Source: DASWOJ01 sp964242415 (GTDB taxonomy: Bacteria > Pseudomonadota > Alphaproteobacteria > Acetobacterales > Acetobacteraceae). Taken from it: a DNA stretch of 64,000 nt. The stretch covers positions 1 to 64,000 of the forward strand of contig CAXTAT010000021.1 of the NCBI GenBank assembly GCA_964242415.1, in the 5' to 3' direction. This document shows positions 17,595-26,165 of this stretch, one piece after another (positions within the stretch are counted from its first letter, which is position 1; every line of letters begins with the position of its first letter). A program made the position numbers and the translations under genes. The notes under the pieces were generated by a model. That model did no database searches, was not told the origin of the DNA, and saw only the letters and a program-made list of their open reading frames with translations.

Positions 17595-18888
17595 TTTTCC
17601 TTCGCCTAGCGGCGGCGACGCAATGCTGCTTCGCCGCGCCCGGGTGCCGCGCTGCCTGCTGGACGCCCCCGCCGCCGGCCCCGAGCTGGTGGAGTGCGAC
17701 ATCCGCATCGCCGACGGCGTGATCGCGGAGGTCGGCCCGGCGCTGGTCCCGCACGCCTCGACGGCGGACCTGGCCGGCGGCATCGTGTTCCCCGGCTTCG
17801 TGGACATGCACACCCACATTGACAAGGGCCACATCTGGCCGCGCGCCAGCAACCCGGACGGCACCCATGGCGGGGCGCTGGGCGCGGTGAAGGCCGACCG
17901 GGAGGCGAACTGGAGCGCCGAGGACATCGCCGCCCGGGCCGGGTTCAGCCTGCGCTGCGCCTATGCCCATGGGACGGTGGCGCTGCGCACCCACCTGGAC
18001 AGCCTGGGCGAGCAGCTTGAGATCACCTGGCCGGTATTCAAGCAGTTGCGGGCGGAGTGGGCCGGGCGGATCACCCTGCAGGCCGCCTCCATCGTGCCGT
18101 TGTCGGCCTACGGCACGCCGTTCTGCGAGCGGCTGGCGGACGTGGTGGCGGAGGCGGGCGGGCTGCTCGGCGGGTCCGGCGCGTTGGAGCTGGAGGCTGC
18201 GGCCTACATCCGGCGCATCTTCGACCTGGCGGTGGACCGCGACCTCGACATCGACCTGCACGTGGACGAAACGGGCGATCCGGCCGCCCATACTCTGCGC
18301 CTGATCGCGCAGGAGACGCTGCGCCGCAGCTACGCCGGCCGGGTAACATGCGGGCACTGCTGCAGCTTGGCCGTGGTGGACCCGGCACAGGCGCGGGAGA
18401 CCATCGCCATGGTGGCCGACGCCGGGCTGTCCGTGGTCAGCCTGCCGATGGTGAACCTGTATCTGCAGGGCCGCCGCGCGCCGGAGACCCCGGTGTGGCG
18501 CGGCGTGACGCTGCTGCACGAGCTGCGCGCCGCCGGGGTGCGAGTGGCAGTCGCCAGCGACAACACGCGCGATCCGTTCTACGGTTTCGGCGATCTGGAC
18601 ATGGCGGAGGTGTTCCGTGAGGCCGTACGCATCGGCCACCTCGACATGCCCGTCGGCGACTGGCCTGCCGCCGTCACCTCGGTGCCCGCGGCGGTGATGG
18701 GCGTGCTGGCCGGCCGGGTTCGGCCGGGCGCTCCGGCGGATTTGGTGCTGTTCCAGGCCCGTGCCTACAGCGAGCTGCTGTCCCGCCCGCAATCCGACCG
18801 GATCGTGCTGCGGGCGGGACAGCGCATCGACGCCACGCCGCCGCCGTACCGCGAGCTGGACCACTTGTTCTCCGGGGCGAAGGTGTAG
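17587..18888 (+). CDS. Cytosine-deaminase-type amidohydrolase
   Basis: The protein has 433 residues in the metal-dependent amidohydrolase superfamily (CodA branch). H75-x-H77 lies in FVDMHTHIDKGH. Further ligands fall in DLHVDE, VTCGHCCSL and the catalytic Asp segment ASDNTRDPF. The GHIWPRASNPDG segment is typical of the cytosine/isoguanine/creatinine deaminase group. It likely deaminates or opens an N-heterocycle made by the overlapping Rieske oxygenase gene. The alternative in-frame start ATG 17623 would remove the overlap. Confidence 0.9.
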   Translation: MPDFPSPSGGDAMLLRRARVPRCLLDAPAAGPELVECDIRIADGVIAEVGPALVPHASTADLAGGIVFPGFVDMHTHIDKGHIWPRASNPDGTHGGALGAVKADREANWSAEDIAARAGFSLRCAYAHGTVALRTHLDSLGEQLEITWPVFKQLRAEWAGRITLQAASIVPLSAYGTPFCERLADVVAEAGGLLGGSGALELEAAAYIRRIFDLAVDRDLDIDLHVDETGDPAAHTLRLIAQETLRRSYAGRVTCGHCCSLAVVDPAQARETIAMVADAGLSVVSLPMVNLYLQGRRAPETPVWRGVTLLHELRAAGVRVAVASDNTRDPFYGFGDLDMAEVFREAVRIGHLDMPVGDWPAAVTSVPAAVMGVLAGRVRPGAPADLVLFQARAYSELLSRPQSDRIVLRAGQRIDATPPPYRELDHLFSGAKV

Positions 18889-18890
18889 CC

Positions 18891-19850
18891 ATGGAGCTTC
18901 CGGTCCTGGACATGGCTGTGCTGGACCGGGGGCAGGGCATCGCCGCCCTGCATGGGGCCTGCGTCGGCACAGGCTTCTTCTACGTCGCCAACCACGGCGT
19001 TGCGCCGTCGCTGATCGACGCGGCCCTGCATCAGGCCCGGCTGCTCTTCGCCCTGCCGCTGAAGCAGCGCATGGCGGTGTCGCTGGCGCACTCCCGCTGC
19101 AGCCGCGGCTATGAGGCCATGCAGACCCAGCGCCTGGAGCCGGGGACGCCGCCGGACCTTAAGGAGGGGTTCTACATCGGCAACGAACTGGCGGATGACC
19201 ATCCGCATGTGCGGGCTGGGCTGTTCAACCAGGGGCCGAACCAGTGGCCTGCGGCGCTGCCCGGCTTCCGCCCGGCGATGGAGGCGTACTTCGATGCGCT
19301 GACCGGCCTGTCGGTGCGGCTGATGCGTGCCATGGCGGCGTCGCTGGGGTTGGCGCCGGACCACTTCGCCGGGTTCTGCGACGATCCGATGTCGGTGCTG
19401 CGGCTGCTGCACTATCCGCCGCAGCCGCCCAATCCGCAGCCCGGCGAGAAGGGCTGCGGCGCGCACACCGATTGGGGCTGCCTGACCCTGCTATGGCAGG
19501 ACGCAGCGGGCGGGCTGCAGGTGCGGGTGGGCGGGGAGTGGATCGACGCGCCGCCGGTGCCAGGCACGTTCGTGGTGAACATCGCCGATATGTTCGCCCG
19601 GTGGACCAACGACCGCTACCGCTCGACGCTGCACCGGGTAGTGAACGTGTCGGGGCGGGACCGTTACTCGATGCCGTTCTTCTTCGAGGGCAACCCGGGC
19701 CATCCGGTGACGGTCCTACCCGGCTGCGTCCCGGCCGGGGAGGTGCCACGCTATGCGCCGACGACGGTTTCGGAGCACCTGGCGGGCATGTTCCGGCAGA
19801 CCTATGCAGTTGAGCCTTCTCCCTCTCCCTCCGGGAGAGGGTCGGGGTGA
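18891..19850 (+). CDS. 2-oxoglutarate/Fe(II)-dependent oxygenase, isopenicillin N synthase family
   Basis: The protein has 319 residues. The N-terminal DIOX_N region has GFFYVANHGV. Iron ligands are H192 and D194 in HTDWG and H248 in STLHR. R258 and S260 in RYSMPF bind 2-oxoglutarate. It hydroxylates or demethylates a small substrate, and bacterial relatives sit in purine and pyrimidine pathways. The start is 2 bp after the deaminase stop. The last 11 residues (PSPSPSGRGSG) are translated from the end of repeat B3, which has supplied the stop codon, so the native C-terminus has been replaced. Confidence 0.9.
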   Translation: MELPVLDMAVLDRGQGIAALHGACVGTGFFYVANHGVAPSLIDAALHQARLLFALPLKQRMAVSLAHSRCSRGYEAMQTQRLEPGTPPDLKEGFYIGNELADDHPHVRAGLFNQGPNQWPAALPGFRPAMEAYFDALTGLSVRLMRAMAASLGLAPDHFAGFCDDPMSVLRLLHYPPQPPNPQPGEKGCGAHTDWGCLTLLWQDAAGGLQVRVGGEWIDAPPVPGTFVVNIADMFARWTNDRYRSTLHRVVNVSGRDRYSMPFFFEGNPGHPVTVLPGCVPAGEVPRYAPTTVSEHLAGMFRQTYAVEPSPSPSGRGSG

Positions 19851-19965
19851 GGGAGGCCGCAAGCGCCAAACCCGGCAGGCATGGGAGCGGAGTTCGTCCC
19901 TGAAAAGGGCAAATCAGGCCCTTGCCGCTTCCCTCACCCCGGCCCTCTCCCGGAGGGAGAGGGAG
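19819..19965. repeat. Family B repeat, complete copy (B3)
   Basis: This 147-bp element with inverted CTCCCTCTCCCTCCGGGAG / GGAGGGAGAGGGAG ends is about 80 % like the complement of B1. Its left end is read as the C-terminus of the 2OG oxygenase. Its right end stops 11 bp before the stop codon of the convergent amidohydrolase gene. It may act as a bidirectional terminator. Confidence 0.87.
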
Positions 19966-19976
19966 CAGTGGCTCCC

Positions 19977-21266
19977 TTATCCGGCCGGCTCGCCGACGCC
20001 TGGATAGGCCCGCAGCAAAGCGCACAGCGCCAGCACCGTCAGCCCGGCGTCGGTGGCCAGGATCGCCTCAGCCGGGTTATGGCTGATCCCCCGCCAGCAG
20101 CGGGTGAAGATCATCCCCACCGGGCACAGCCGGGCCATCATCATCGCGTCGTGGCCGGCCCCGCTGGCCAGGTGTAGCGGCGGCACGCCCAGGCTCTCGA
20201 TGGCGGCCTGGATCAGGGATTGCAGCGCGGGCGCACACGCGACGGCTGGGGCGTCGTGGATGCTGTCCCACTGCATGCCCACGCCGCGCTCGGACCCGAC
20301 CTGGCGGATCGCGTGCTGGATGGCCGCCACGCCCTTCAGCCGGACCGCATCGTCCCCAGAGCGGATGTCCACCGTGAACTCGACCTCGCCGGGGATGCTG
20401 TTCGGCGCCCCGGGCCGGACGAGCATCTGCCCCACCGTCGCCACCAGCCCGCGCTGGCCCGCCGCGACGTGCTCGACCGCCATCACCATGCCTGACGCCG
20501 CCACCAGCGCATCGTGGCGCATCGACATCGGCACCGTGCCGGCATGGCCCGCCGTGCCGCTCACCACCGCGCGCAGCCGGGTCGCGCCGGCGATGCCGGT
20601 GACGATGCCCAGCGGCAGGTCCTGCGCCTCCAGCACCGGGCCTTGCTCGATGTGCGCCTCGATGTAGCCCAGCACCGGGCGGCCCGCGCGCGACACGCCG
20701 GGGATGCCGCCGGGGTCGCCGCCGAACGCGATCAGGGCATCGCGCAGGGTGATCCCGTCGGCATCGGCCGCCGCCAGGGCGGCCGGGTCGAAGCAGCCGG
20801 CGACGGCGCGGGACCCCGTCATGGTCACCGGGAAGCGTACGCCCTCCTCGTCGCCGAACGCGATCACCTCCACCGCGAACGGCAGCGTCTCGACGCGGTC
20901 GCGCAGCTCGGCCAGCGCCGCCAGCGCCGCCAGCACGCCGAATGCCCCGTCGTAGCGCCCGGCCTGCTGGACCGTGTCGATGTGCGATCCCATCAGCAGA
21001 ACCGGCCGCCCGTCGCCAGCCGGGTGCGTGCGGCCGACCACGTTGCCGATGGCGTCGATCTCTGACTGCAGGCCGGCGTCCCGCATCCAGGCCGCCACCT
21101 GCTCCGCCGCCGCCCGGTGCGCGGGCGTGAGGAACAGCCGCGTCAGCGATCCCGGCGTGGAGGTGAACGCCGCCAGGTGCGCCAGCCGGGCCATCAGGGG
21201 TTCGCCGAGCCGGAACGCCTCGTGGTCGAACCGGTCGGGCTGCGGCGCGAGGGAGGCCTGCGTCAT
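19977..21266 (-). CDS. Zn-dependent N-carbamoyl-amino-acid/allantoate amidohydrolase (M20 family)
   Basis: The protein has 429 residues. M20 metal ligands are visible: H95 and D97 in GSHIDTV, D106 in GRYDGAFG, E140/E141 in AFGDEEG, H205 in EAHIEQGPVLE, and a late His in SGAGHDAM. The GSHIDTV...GRYDGAFG spacing is that of beta-ureidopropionase, L-carbamoylase and allantoate amidohydrolase. These cleave a ureide to NH3, CO2 and an amino compound, the usual last step after a hydantoin or pyrimidine ring is opened. ATG 21266 overlaps the DUF3830 stop (ATGA). The C-terminus ends beside repeat B3. Confidence 0.92.
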   Translation of the reverse strand: MTQASLAPQPDRFDHEAFRLGEPLMARLAHLAAFTSTPGSLTRLFLTPAHRAAAEQVAAWMRDAGLQSEIDAIGNVVGRTHPAGDGRPVLLMGSHIDTVQQAGRYDGAFGVLAALAALAELRDRVETLPFAVEVIAFGDEEGVRFPVTMTGSRAVAGCFDPAALAAADADGITLRDALIAFGGDPGGIPGVSRAGRPVLGYIEAHIEQGPVLEAQDLPLGIVTGIAGATRLRAVVSGTAGHAGTVPMSMRHDALVAASGMVMAVEHVAAGQRGLVATVGQMLVRPGAPNSIPGEVEFTVDIRSGDDAVRLKGVAAIQHAIRQVGSERGVGMQWDSIHDAPAVACAPALQSLIQAAIESLGVPPLHLASGAGHDAMMMARLCPVGMIFTRCWRGISHNPAEAILATDAGLTVLALCALLRAYPGVGEPAG

Positions 21267-21670
21267 TCCTCCAGCGCGAAGCGGATGTCCTGCGCCCCCT
21301 GCCACAGCACCATCCGGCCCAGTGCGGCCAGGTTCTCCCCCCCGCCGGTGACGGTCAGGAAGTGGTTGCCGGCGAGCTGGCCGAGCTTGCTGGCGAAGTT
21401 GACGCTGCCATAGGCCAGCAGGATCTCCGTCTCGCTGAGCCCGCCGGGATACAGCAGGATTTGCCCCGGCGCCGGATAAGTCGTCGCGTTCTCGTGCCGC
21501 AGTCCCAGGTCTAGGTCGCCCAGAGGAATCCAGCACGCCTCCCCGCTCCAGCGGACGTGGATGATCTTCTGCACGTAAGGCAGCATGCCGCGGAACCGCG
21601 CGACCGTCTGCGGCGCGGCGTCCTCGAACTGCGCGTTGAACCGGTAGGGGCCGGCGTCTATCGTGATCAT
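21263..21670 (-). CDS. DUF3830 family protein (cyclophilin-like fold)
   Basis: The protein has 135 residues from ATG 21670, with GAGGA upstream. It has a compact beta-rich sequence with HVRWSGEACWIPLGD, PAPGQILLYPGG and ILLAYG, the hallmarks of DUF3830. Family members occur next to carbamoylase and hydantoinase genes and are proposed to have a cyclophilin-like barrel. No activity is established. The 4-bp overlap with the amidohydrolase gene indicates a coupled role. A longer in-frame extension reads into repeat A5 and is unlikely to be translated. Confidence 0.82.
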   Translation of the reverse strand: MITIDAGPYRFNAQFEDAAPQTVARFRGMLPYVQKIIHVRWSGEACWIPLGDLDLGLRHENATTYPAPGQILLYPGGLSETEILLAYGSVNFASKLGQLAGNHFLTVTGGGENLAALGRMVLWQGAQDIRFALEE

Positions 21671-21710
21671 GTCGTGCTCATCCTCTGGCCAGGCCGGCGA
21701 TGGATGCGCC

Positions 21711-21808
21711 GTCATCGCGAGCCGCGCCTGCGGCGTGGCAAGCCGGGAGCTGCAAGGACAGCGCTTGCCGCCGCTGGAGTGCCACGTCGCTGCGCTCCTC
21801 GCAATGAC
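21711..21808. repeat. Family A repeat (A5)
   Basis: The core runs from GTCATCGCGAGCCGCGCCTG to GCGCTCCTCGCAATGAC. It lies between the DUF3830 start and the transporter stop. A CCAATGA-type partial repeat of its end follows within 25 bp. Confidence 0.82.
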
Positions 21809-21884
21809 GAGGGTGGCTGCTCCTTCCAATGAAGGGCGTGGGCGATCCTCGCACCGACGAGCGTGGGCGCGCCCTACGCCGCTC

Positions 21885-23237
21885 CTAGCCTCGCGTGATA
21901 TCGAGGTCGGTCGTGTCGCGCGACGCCAGGGTGGCGGCCAGCGTGATCGCCGCCAGCGCGATCAGATATAGCGAGATGGGCCACGTGGCGCCCGCCCAGG
22001 CCAGCAGGGCGGCCGCGATGATCGGCGCAAAGCCGCCGCTCAGGGCCGCCGACACCTGGCAGCCCAGCGACGCGCCGCTGTAGCGGGTGCGGGTGCCGAA
22101 CAGCTCCGGCAAGTACGCCGCCTGCGGGGCGAACATCAAGCCATGCGTCAGGCTCATCACCACCACAAGGGTCAGCACGACCACGGTGGGATCGCGCGTC
22201 TCCAGCAGCGAGAACACCGGGAAGGCGAGGGCTGCCGACAGCACGGCGCCTGCGACATACAGCGCCTTGCGGCCGACCCGGTCCGACAGCGCCCCGAACA
22301 GCGGGATGGTGACCAGCTCCGCCAATGCCCCGAGCAAGATGCCGTTCAGGATCAGGGCGCGCGGCAGCCCGAGCCGGGTCGTGGCATAGACGATGGAGAA
22401 CACGGTCAGCACATAGACCCAGGCGACCTCGGACACCTTCAGCCCAACGGCGATGAGGAAGGTGCGCGGCTGGCGCAGCAGCACGTCCAGCAGCGGCGCG
22501 CGGGCCACGCCGTCGCGCTGCACCTGCGCGAAGGCCGGGGTCTCTTGCAGGCGCTGGCGGATGAACAGCCCGACCCCGATCAGCACGGCGCTGAGCAGGA
22601 ACGGCAGCCGCCAGCCCCAGGCCAGGAAGTCCGCCTCCGCCATGGCCTGCGACATATACAGGAAGGTGCCCGTGCTGGCGGCGATGCCGAGCGGGAAGCC
22701 GACCTGCACCAGGCTGCCGTAGAAGCCGCGCCGGCCGGCGGGGGCGTGCTCAATCACCATCAGCACGGCGCCGCCCCATTCGCCGCCGATGCCGATGCCC
22801 TGCAGCAGGCGCAGCAGGATCAGCAGCAGGGGCGCCCAGACGCCGATGGTCGCGTAGGTGGGCAGGCAGCCGATCAGGAACGTGCCCGCGCCCATGATGA
22901 GCATGGTGAGCGTCAGCATCGTCTTGCGCCCGGTGCGGTCGCCGAAGTGGCCGAACAGCGCGCCGCCGAACGGCCGGGCCACGAAGCCCACGGCATAGGT
23001 GCCGAACGCGGCCAGGGTGCCGACGAAGGGATCGAAGCTTGGGAAGAACAGCCGGTTGAACACCAGCGCCGCGGCGGTGCCGTAGATCAGGAAGTCGTAC
23101 CACTCGACCGCCGTGCCGATCACGCTGGCCCAGACGATGGCGCGCATCTGCGCCGCGCGTTGCTTCTCGGCCCGGGTATCGGCGCCCAGCCCTGCCGCCG
23201 CATCTGCCTGCATCGCCGCCTCCGTTGCCGGCGCCAT
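21885..23237 (-). CDS. MFS transporter, metabolite:H+ symporter (MHS/ProP-like) family
   Basis: The protein has 450 residues with about 12 hydrophobic segments. Diagnostic MHS signatures are SVIGTAVEWYDFLIYGTAAA (start of TM1), VARPFGGALFGHFGDRTGRK (loop 2-3) and LRLLQGIGIGGEWGGA (TM4). The family moves dicarboxylates, betaines, shikimate and other small organic acids with protons. It lies downstream of the amidohydrolase/DUF3830 pair in the same orientation and divergent to the DJ-1 gene. It is probably a second uptake or efflux route for pathway compounds (inference). Confidence 0.9.
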   Translation of the reverse strand: MAPATEAAMQADAAAGLGADTRAEKQRAAQMRAIVWASVIGTAVEWYDFLIYGTAAALVFNRLFFPSFDPFVGTLAAFGTYAVGFVARPFGGALFGHFGDRTGRKTMLTLTMLIMGAGTFLIGCLPTYATIGVWAPLLLILLRLLQGIGIGGEWGGAVLMVIEHAPAGRRGFYGSLVQVGFPLGIAASTGTFLYMSQAMAEADFLAWGWRLPFLLSAVLIGVGLFIRQRLQETPAFAQVQRDGVARAPLLDVLLRQPRTFLIAVGLKVSEVAWVYVLTVFSIVYATTRLGLPRALILNGILLGALAELVTIPLFGALSDRVGRKALYVAGAVLSAALAFPVFSLLETRDPTVVVLTLVVVMSLTHGLMFAPQAAYLPELFGTRTRYSGASLGCQVSAALSGGFAPIIAAALLAWAGATWPISLYLIALAAITLAATLASRDTTDLDITRG

Positions 23238-23337
23238 GGCACGCCCGGCGCTTCCATCGCTGTCCCTGCTACACCGTGGCGGGATAGGAAGCAGCCTGCA
23301 ACGCTGGAAACGCCATCAAGGACAGGGAGGGTCGCCC

Positions 23338-23982
23338 ATGAGGGACCGGACGGCCGCGGCGCGGATCGGCGTCGTCATCTACGGGGGCGTCGAGCCGATC
23401 GACATCGGCGGCACCGTGGGCGTGGTGTCCATGGCGAGCCGGGTGCTGCCGGGCCTCGCGGCCGTCACCGTGGCGGCCTCCGCCGGGCCGGTGCGGCTGG
23501 CCGGCGGGCTGACGGTGCTGGCGTCGCACGGCTTTGCCGATGCCCCGGCATGCGATGTCCTCGTGGTGTGCGGCGGGCCAGGATGGCGCGGCCAGGTGGG
23601 CGACGGGGCGATGCTGGAGTTCCTGCGCCGGCAGCCACCCGCGCGGGTGGCGTCGGTCTGCACGGGCGCCCTGATCCTGGCGGCGGCAGGGCTGCTCGAT
23701 GGGCTGCCCGCGACCACCCGGCGCCGGGCGGCCGGGGGAGAGGAGCACGCGCCGCTGCAGTTGCTGGCAGGGCTGGGCGTGGGCGTGCGGCCGCATGAGG
23801 CGCTGGTGGTCGATGCGGGCGTGGTCACCGGCGGCGGCGTGTCGCTCGCGATCGATGCGACGCTCTACCTGATCGGCCGGCTGTATGGCGAGTCGGCGCG
23901 GGATGAGGTGGCGCGGGTAATCGAGTATGACCGGGCTTGGAGCGCGAACCGGCAGGCGCTGGGCATCCTTGGGCCGTACTGA
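23338..23982 (+). CDS. DJ-1/PfpI superfamily protein (isonitrile hydratase-like)
   Basis: The protein has 214 residues with GGGAGG upstream of ATG 23338. A class I glutamine-amidotransferase-like fold is clear: the nucleophile elbow C108 in VCTGALIL, and VVCGGPG before it. It ends after the amidase domain, so it lacks the AraC helix-turn-helix of GlxA-type regulators and resembles the stand-alone isonitrile hydratase/ThiJ group. The gene is divergent from the MHS transporter. The stop codon lies at the left terminus of repeat A6. Confidence 0.85.
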   Translation: MRDRTAAARIGVVIYGGVEPIDIGGTVGVVSMASRVLPGLAAVTVAASAGPVRLAGGLTVLASHGFADAPACDVLVVCGGPGWRGQVGDGAMLEFLRRQPPARVASVCTGALILAAAGLLDGLPATTRRRAAGGEEHAPLQLLAGLGVGVRPHEALVVDAGVVTGGGVSLAIDATLYLIGRLYGESARDEVARVIEYDRAWSANRQALGILGPY

Positions 23983-24200
23983 CGCGAACGGCCATCCGCT
24001 GTGGCCCTTTCACGATCGCACCCTGTCTGCCGCCGCCATTGCGGGGAGCACTTGCGGCACGGAGGGGTGCGCGGACTGCGGTTCCAGCCTGGCGCTCCCT
24101 GGACTGCCATGCCGCAAGCGCTTCTCGCAGTGACAGGCCGGGCAATGACAGGCGGGAGGACGGGCCCATCGGTCATGACGGACGGCCGTTGGCATAAGTG
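23980..24200. repeat. Family A repeat with both termini (A6)
   Basis: The palindromic core is at 24035-24134. The left flank (GAACGGCC..GTGGCCCTT..CTGTCTGCCGCC) matches the left end of A8 across about 55 bp. The right flank repeats GGGCAATGACAGGC and ends GGCCGTTGGCATAAGTG. This is one of three copies that keep both ends. Together with the promoter region it fills the spacer 23983-24505, which contains no gene. Confidence 0.82.
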
Positions 24201-24424
24201 CCACACCGAGATGACGACCCATCGCGGATGAGAGATGCCTGGCGCGGAGGGACGGACGACGGTTCTCAAAACACTTGCTGCTTGGTGGAGGGCCGCCGAT
24301 GCGAAGTGCCTGGGGGCCGCCAGGGGTATCGCCGATTGCACCCTCCGTCACGGTTTGGGCGCCCCCCGGCAGCACGGTCGCACGCATTCAGGGCCGTCGA
24401 TCACATTACCACTTTAACGGTTTG

Positions 24425-24430
24425 TTGACA
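24425..24430 (+). promoter_or_regulatory. Possible -35 box upstream of the sugar transferase gene
   Basis: A perfect TTGACA stands in an AT-richer stretch (24400-24490) before the GTG start at 24506. No convincing -10 box lies 16-18 bp downstream; TATAGG is 33 bp away. The promoter is therefore only partly supported. Confidence 0.25.
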
Positions 24431-24505
24431 GAAGTTTTCCGGTCCCCGTCATGAATTGTCGCTTATAGGTTAGGAAGAATTTGAATCAGGGCATGGGGTC
24501 AGACT

Positions 24506-26035
24506 GTGTTTTCCCACGGCGTGGACGTAAACCCGATGGCGTTGGCGATGCACGGGGCGGACATAGACGTCCTGGACCCCCCGGCAAGGTCAACCGCAGC
24601 AGATCAGCCATCGCCTGCCGCGGTGCAGGTGCAGGCGATGTCGGTTCCGGTCCTGACCAGGGCCATTCGCGCTGCTGATTTCCTGTTGGTGATGATGGCC
24701 GGCGCGTCCGCAGCGCTGGCCCTCAAGGTGGTGCTGGGCAGCGTTCCGGCTGGCGATCTCGCGCTTTCGACCTGCATCGGCGCTGTGGCCTTCGTCGTCG
24801 CGGCCGGGCGTTGCGGCAGTTATGACATTGCCGTGCTAGGTAAGCTGGAACAGAGCGCCAAGCGATTGCCGGTGCCGCTTCTAATCAGCGGCGCGGCGGT
24901 TGCCATTGCAATATTCATGTTGCACGACGGTACGATCCCGCTTCGCAGGTGGCCGTTTTGCTTTGTCGCAGCCAGCAGCGTGTTAATTTCAGGTTTCCGA
25001 TTGGTCCTGGCAAATCTGATACGCCGTTGGCGCGGTTCCGGCCGGCTGATCCGGCGGGTCGCCGTGGTCGGGGTCAGCGATTTCGGCGCCGTGTTCCTGC
25101 AGCGGTTGGCAAGCCAGCCAGACCTGTTCCAGGTGGCGGGCGTTTATGATGACCGCCAGTCGCGCATCCCCGCGCACCTCGGGCACATCCCGGTGCAGGG
25201 CGGCGTGGAGGCGCTGCTGCGGGCCAGCCGGACCGAGCGGATCGACATGGTCGTCCTCGCCCTGCCGCTGGCGGCGGTGGAGCGGATCAACACCATCCTG
25301 ATGCAGTTGGGCAGCCTGGTGGCGGACGTGTTCCTCACCACCGACGTGGCCGGGCTGCGCTATGAGGGCGCGCGGTTCACCGCCATCGGCGCCAACCCAG
25401 TCGTGGCGGTCGGCGAGCGCCCGCTCAAGGACTGGCAGGCGGTGAACAAGACCCTGTTCGACCGCGTGGTGGGCGGTGTGCTGCTGCTGCTGGCCTCGCC
25501 GGTGCTGCTGGCGGTGGCGCTGCTGATCAAGCTCGACAGCCCCGGGCCGGTGCTGTTCCGCCAGCCGCGTGTCGGCTTCGACAACCGCATGTTCAGCATA
25601 TACAAGTTCCGCACGATGCGCGCCGACCAGGCCGACCTGCTGGCCGATCGGCAGACCACCCGGGGCGACCCGCGCATCACCCGCGTCGGCCGCTGGCTGC
25701 GCCGCTACAGCATCGACGAACTGCCGCAGTTGCTGAACGTGCTGGACGGCACGATGTCGCTGGTCGGCCCGCGCCCGCATGCGCCAAACACCAAGGCCGC
25801 CGACAAGCTGTTCGTCGACGTGGTGGGTCAGTATGCCCTCCGCCACCGGGTCAAGCCCGGCATCACCGGCTGGGCGCAGGTCAACGGCTGGCGCGGCGAG
25901 ACGCGGACCGAAGAGCAGTTGCTGCAGCGTGTGCGGCACGACCTGGATTACATCCAGAACTGGTCGCTGTGGCTGGACGTGAAGATCATCGCGCTCACCG
26001 TGATGCGGGAAATCCGCAGCACGACGGCGTTCTAA
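24506..26035 (+). CDS. Undecaprenyl-phosphate sugar-phosphate transferase (WcaJ-type polyprenyl glycosylphosphotransferase)
   Basis: The protein has 509 residues from a GTG start; ATG 24536 is an alternative. There are four to five N-terminal membrane segments (about 55-165), a CoA-binding-like Rossmann domain (VAVVGVSDFGAVFLQRL, about 185-300), then the catalytic bacterial sugar transferase domain. That domain has FDRVVGGVLLLLASPVLLA, PVLFRQPRVG, YKFRTMR, SIDELPQLLNVLDG and LVGPRP. It loads the first sugar (usually glucose-1-phosphate) on undecaprenyl phosphate to begin exopolysaccharide or capsule synthesis at the inner membrane. No other polysaccharide cluster genes are adjacent, so it is isolated. 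Confidence 0.93.
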   Translation: MFSHGVDVNPMALAMHGADIDVLDPPARSTAADQPSPAAVQVQAMSVPVLTRAIRAADFLLVMMAGASAALALKVVLGSVPAGDLALSTCIGAVAFVVAAGRCGSYDIAVLGKLEQSAKRLPVPLLISGAAVAIAIFMLHDGTIPLRRWPFCFVAASSVLISGFRLVLANLIRRWRGSGRLIRRVAVVGVSDFGAVFLQRLASQPDLFQVAGVYDDRQSRIPAHLGHIPVQGGVEALLRASRTERIDMVVLALPLAAVERINTILMQLGSLVADVFLTTDVAGLRYEGARFTAIGANPVVAVGERPLKDWQAVNKTLFDRVVGGVLLLLASPVLLAVALLIKLDSPGPVLFRQPRVGFDNRMFSIYKFRTMRADQADLLADRQTTRGDPRITRVGRWLRRYSIDELPQLLNVLDGTMSLVGPRPHAPNTKAADKLFVDVVGQYALRHRVKPGITGWAQVNGWRGETRTEEQLLQRVRHDLDYIQNWSLWLDVKIIALTVMREIRSTTAF

Positions 26036-26057
26036 GCGGAACGGCGCAGTTTAGCGT

Positions 26058-26096
26058 ACGCAACAGCCTGGCGCACACACCGGCGTCAGGCTGCGT
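26058..26096. terminator. Imperfect hairpin after the sugar transferase gene
   Basis: ACGCAACAGCCTGGCG (26058-26073) pairs with CGTCAGGCTGCGT (26084-26096) with small bulges, 23 bp after the stop codon. No U-run follows. The stem sequence (CAGCCTGGC / AGGCTGCG) resembles the dyad at 3341-3381, so it could be a dispersed repeat and not a dedicated terminator. Confidence 0.4.
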
Positions 26097-26165
26097 AGGT
26101 CCTATCCGTATACAAGCCCGAAGCGGCCTGCTTGGAGGGTCACGCAGGTGTACACCGGGCGGGCC

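Noticed and set aside
24425..24475. Full sigma-70 promoter before the sugar transferase
   Set aside because: TTGACA is perfect, but no -10 box is found at 16-18 bp. Only the -35-like hexamer is reported, at low confidence.
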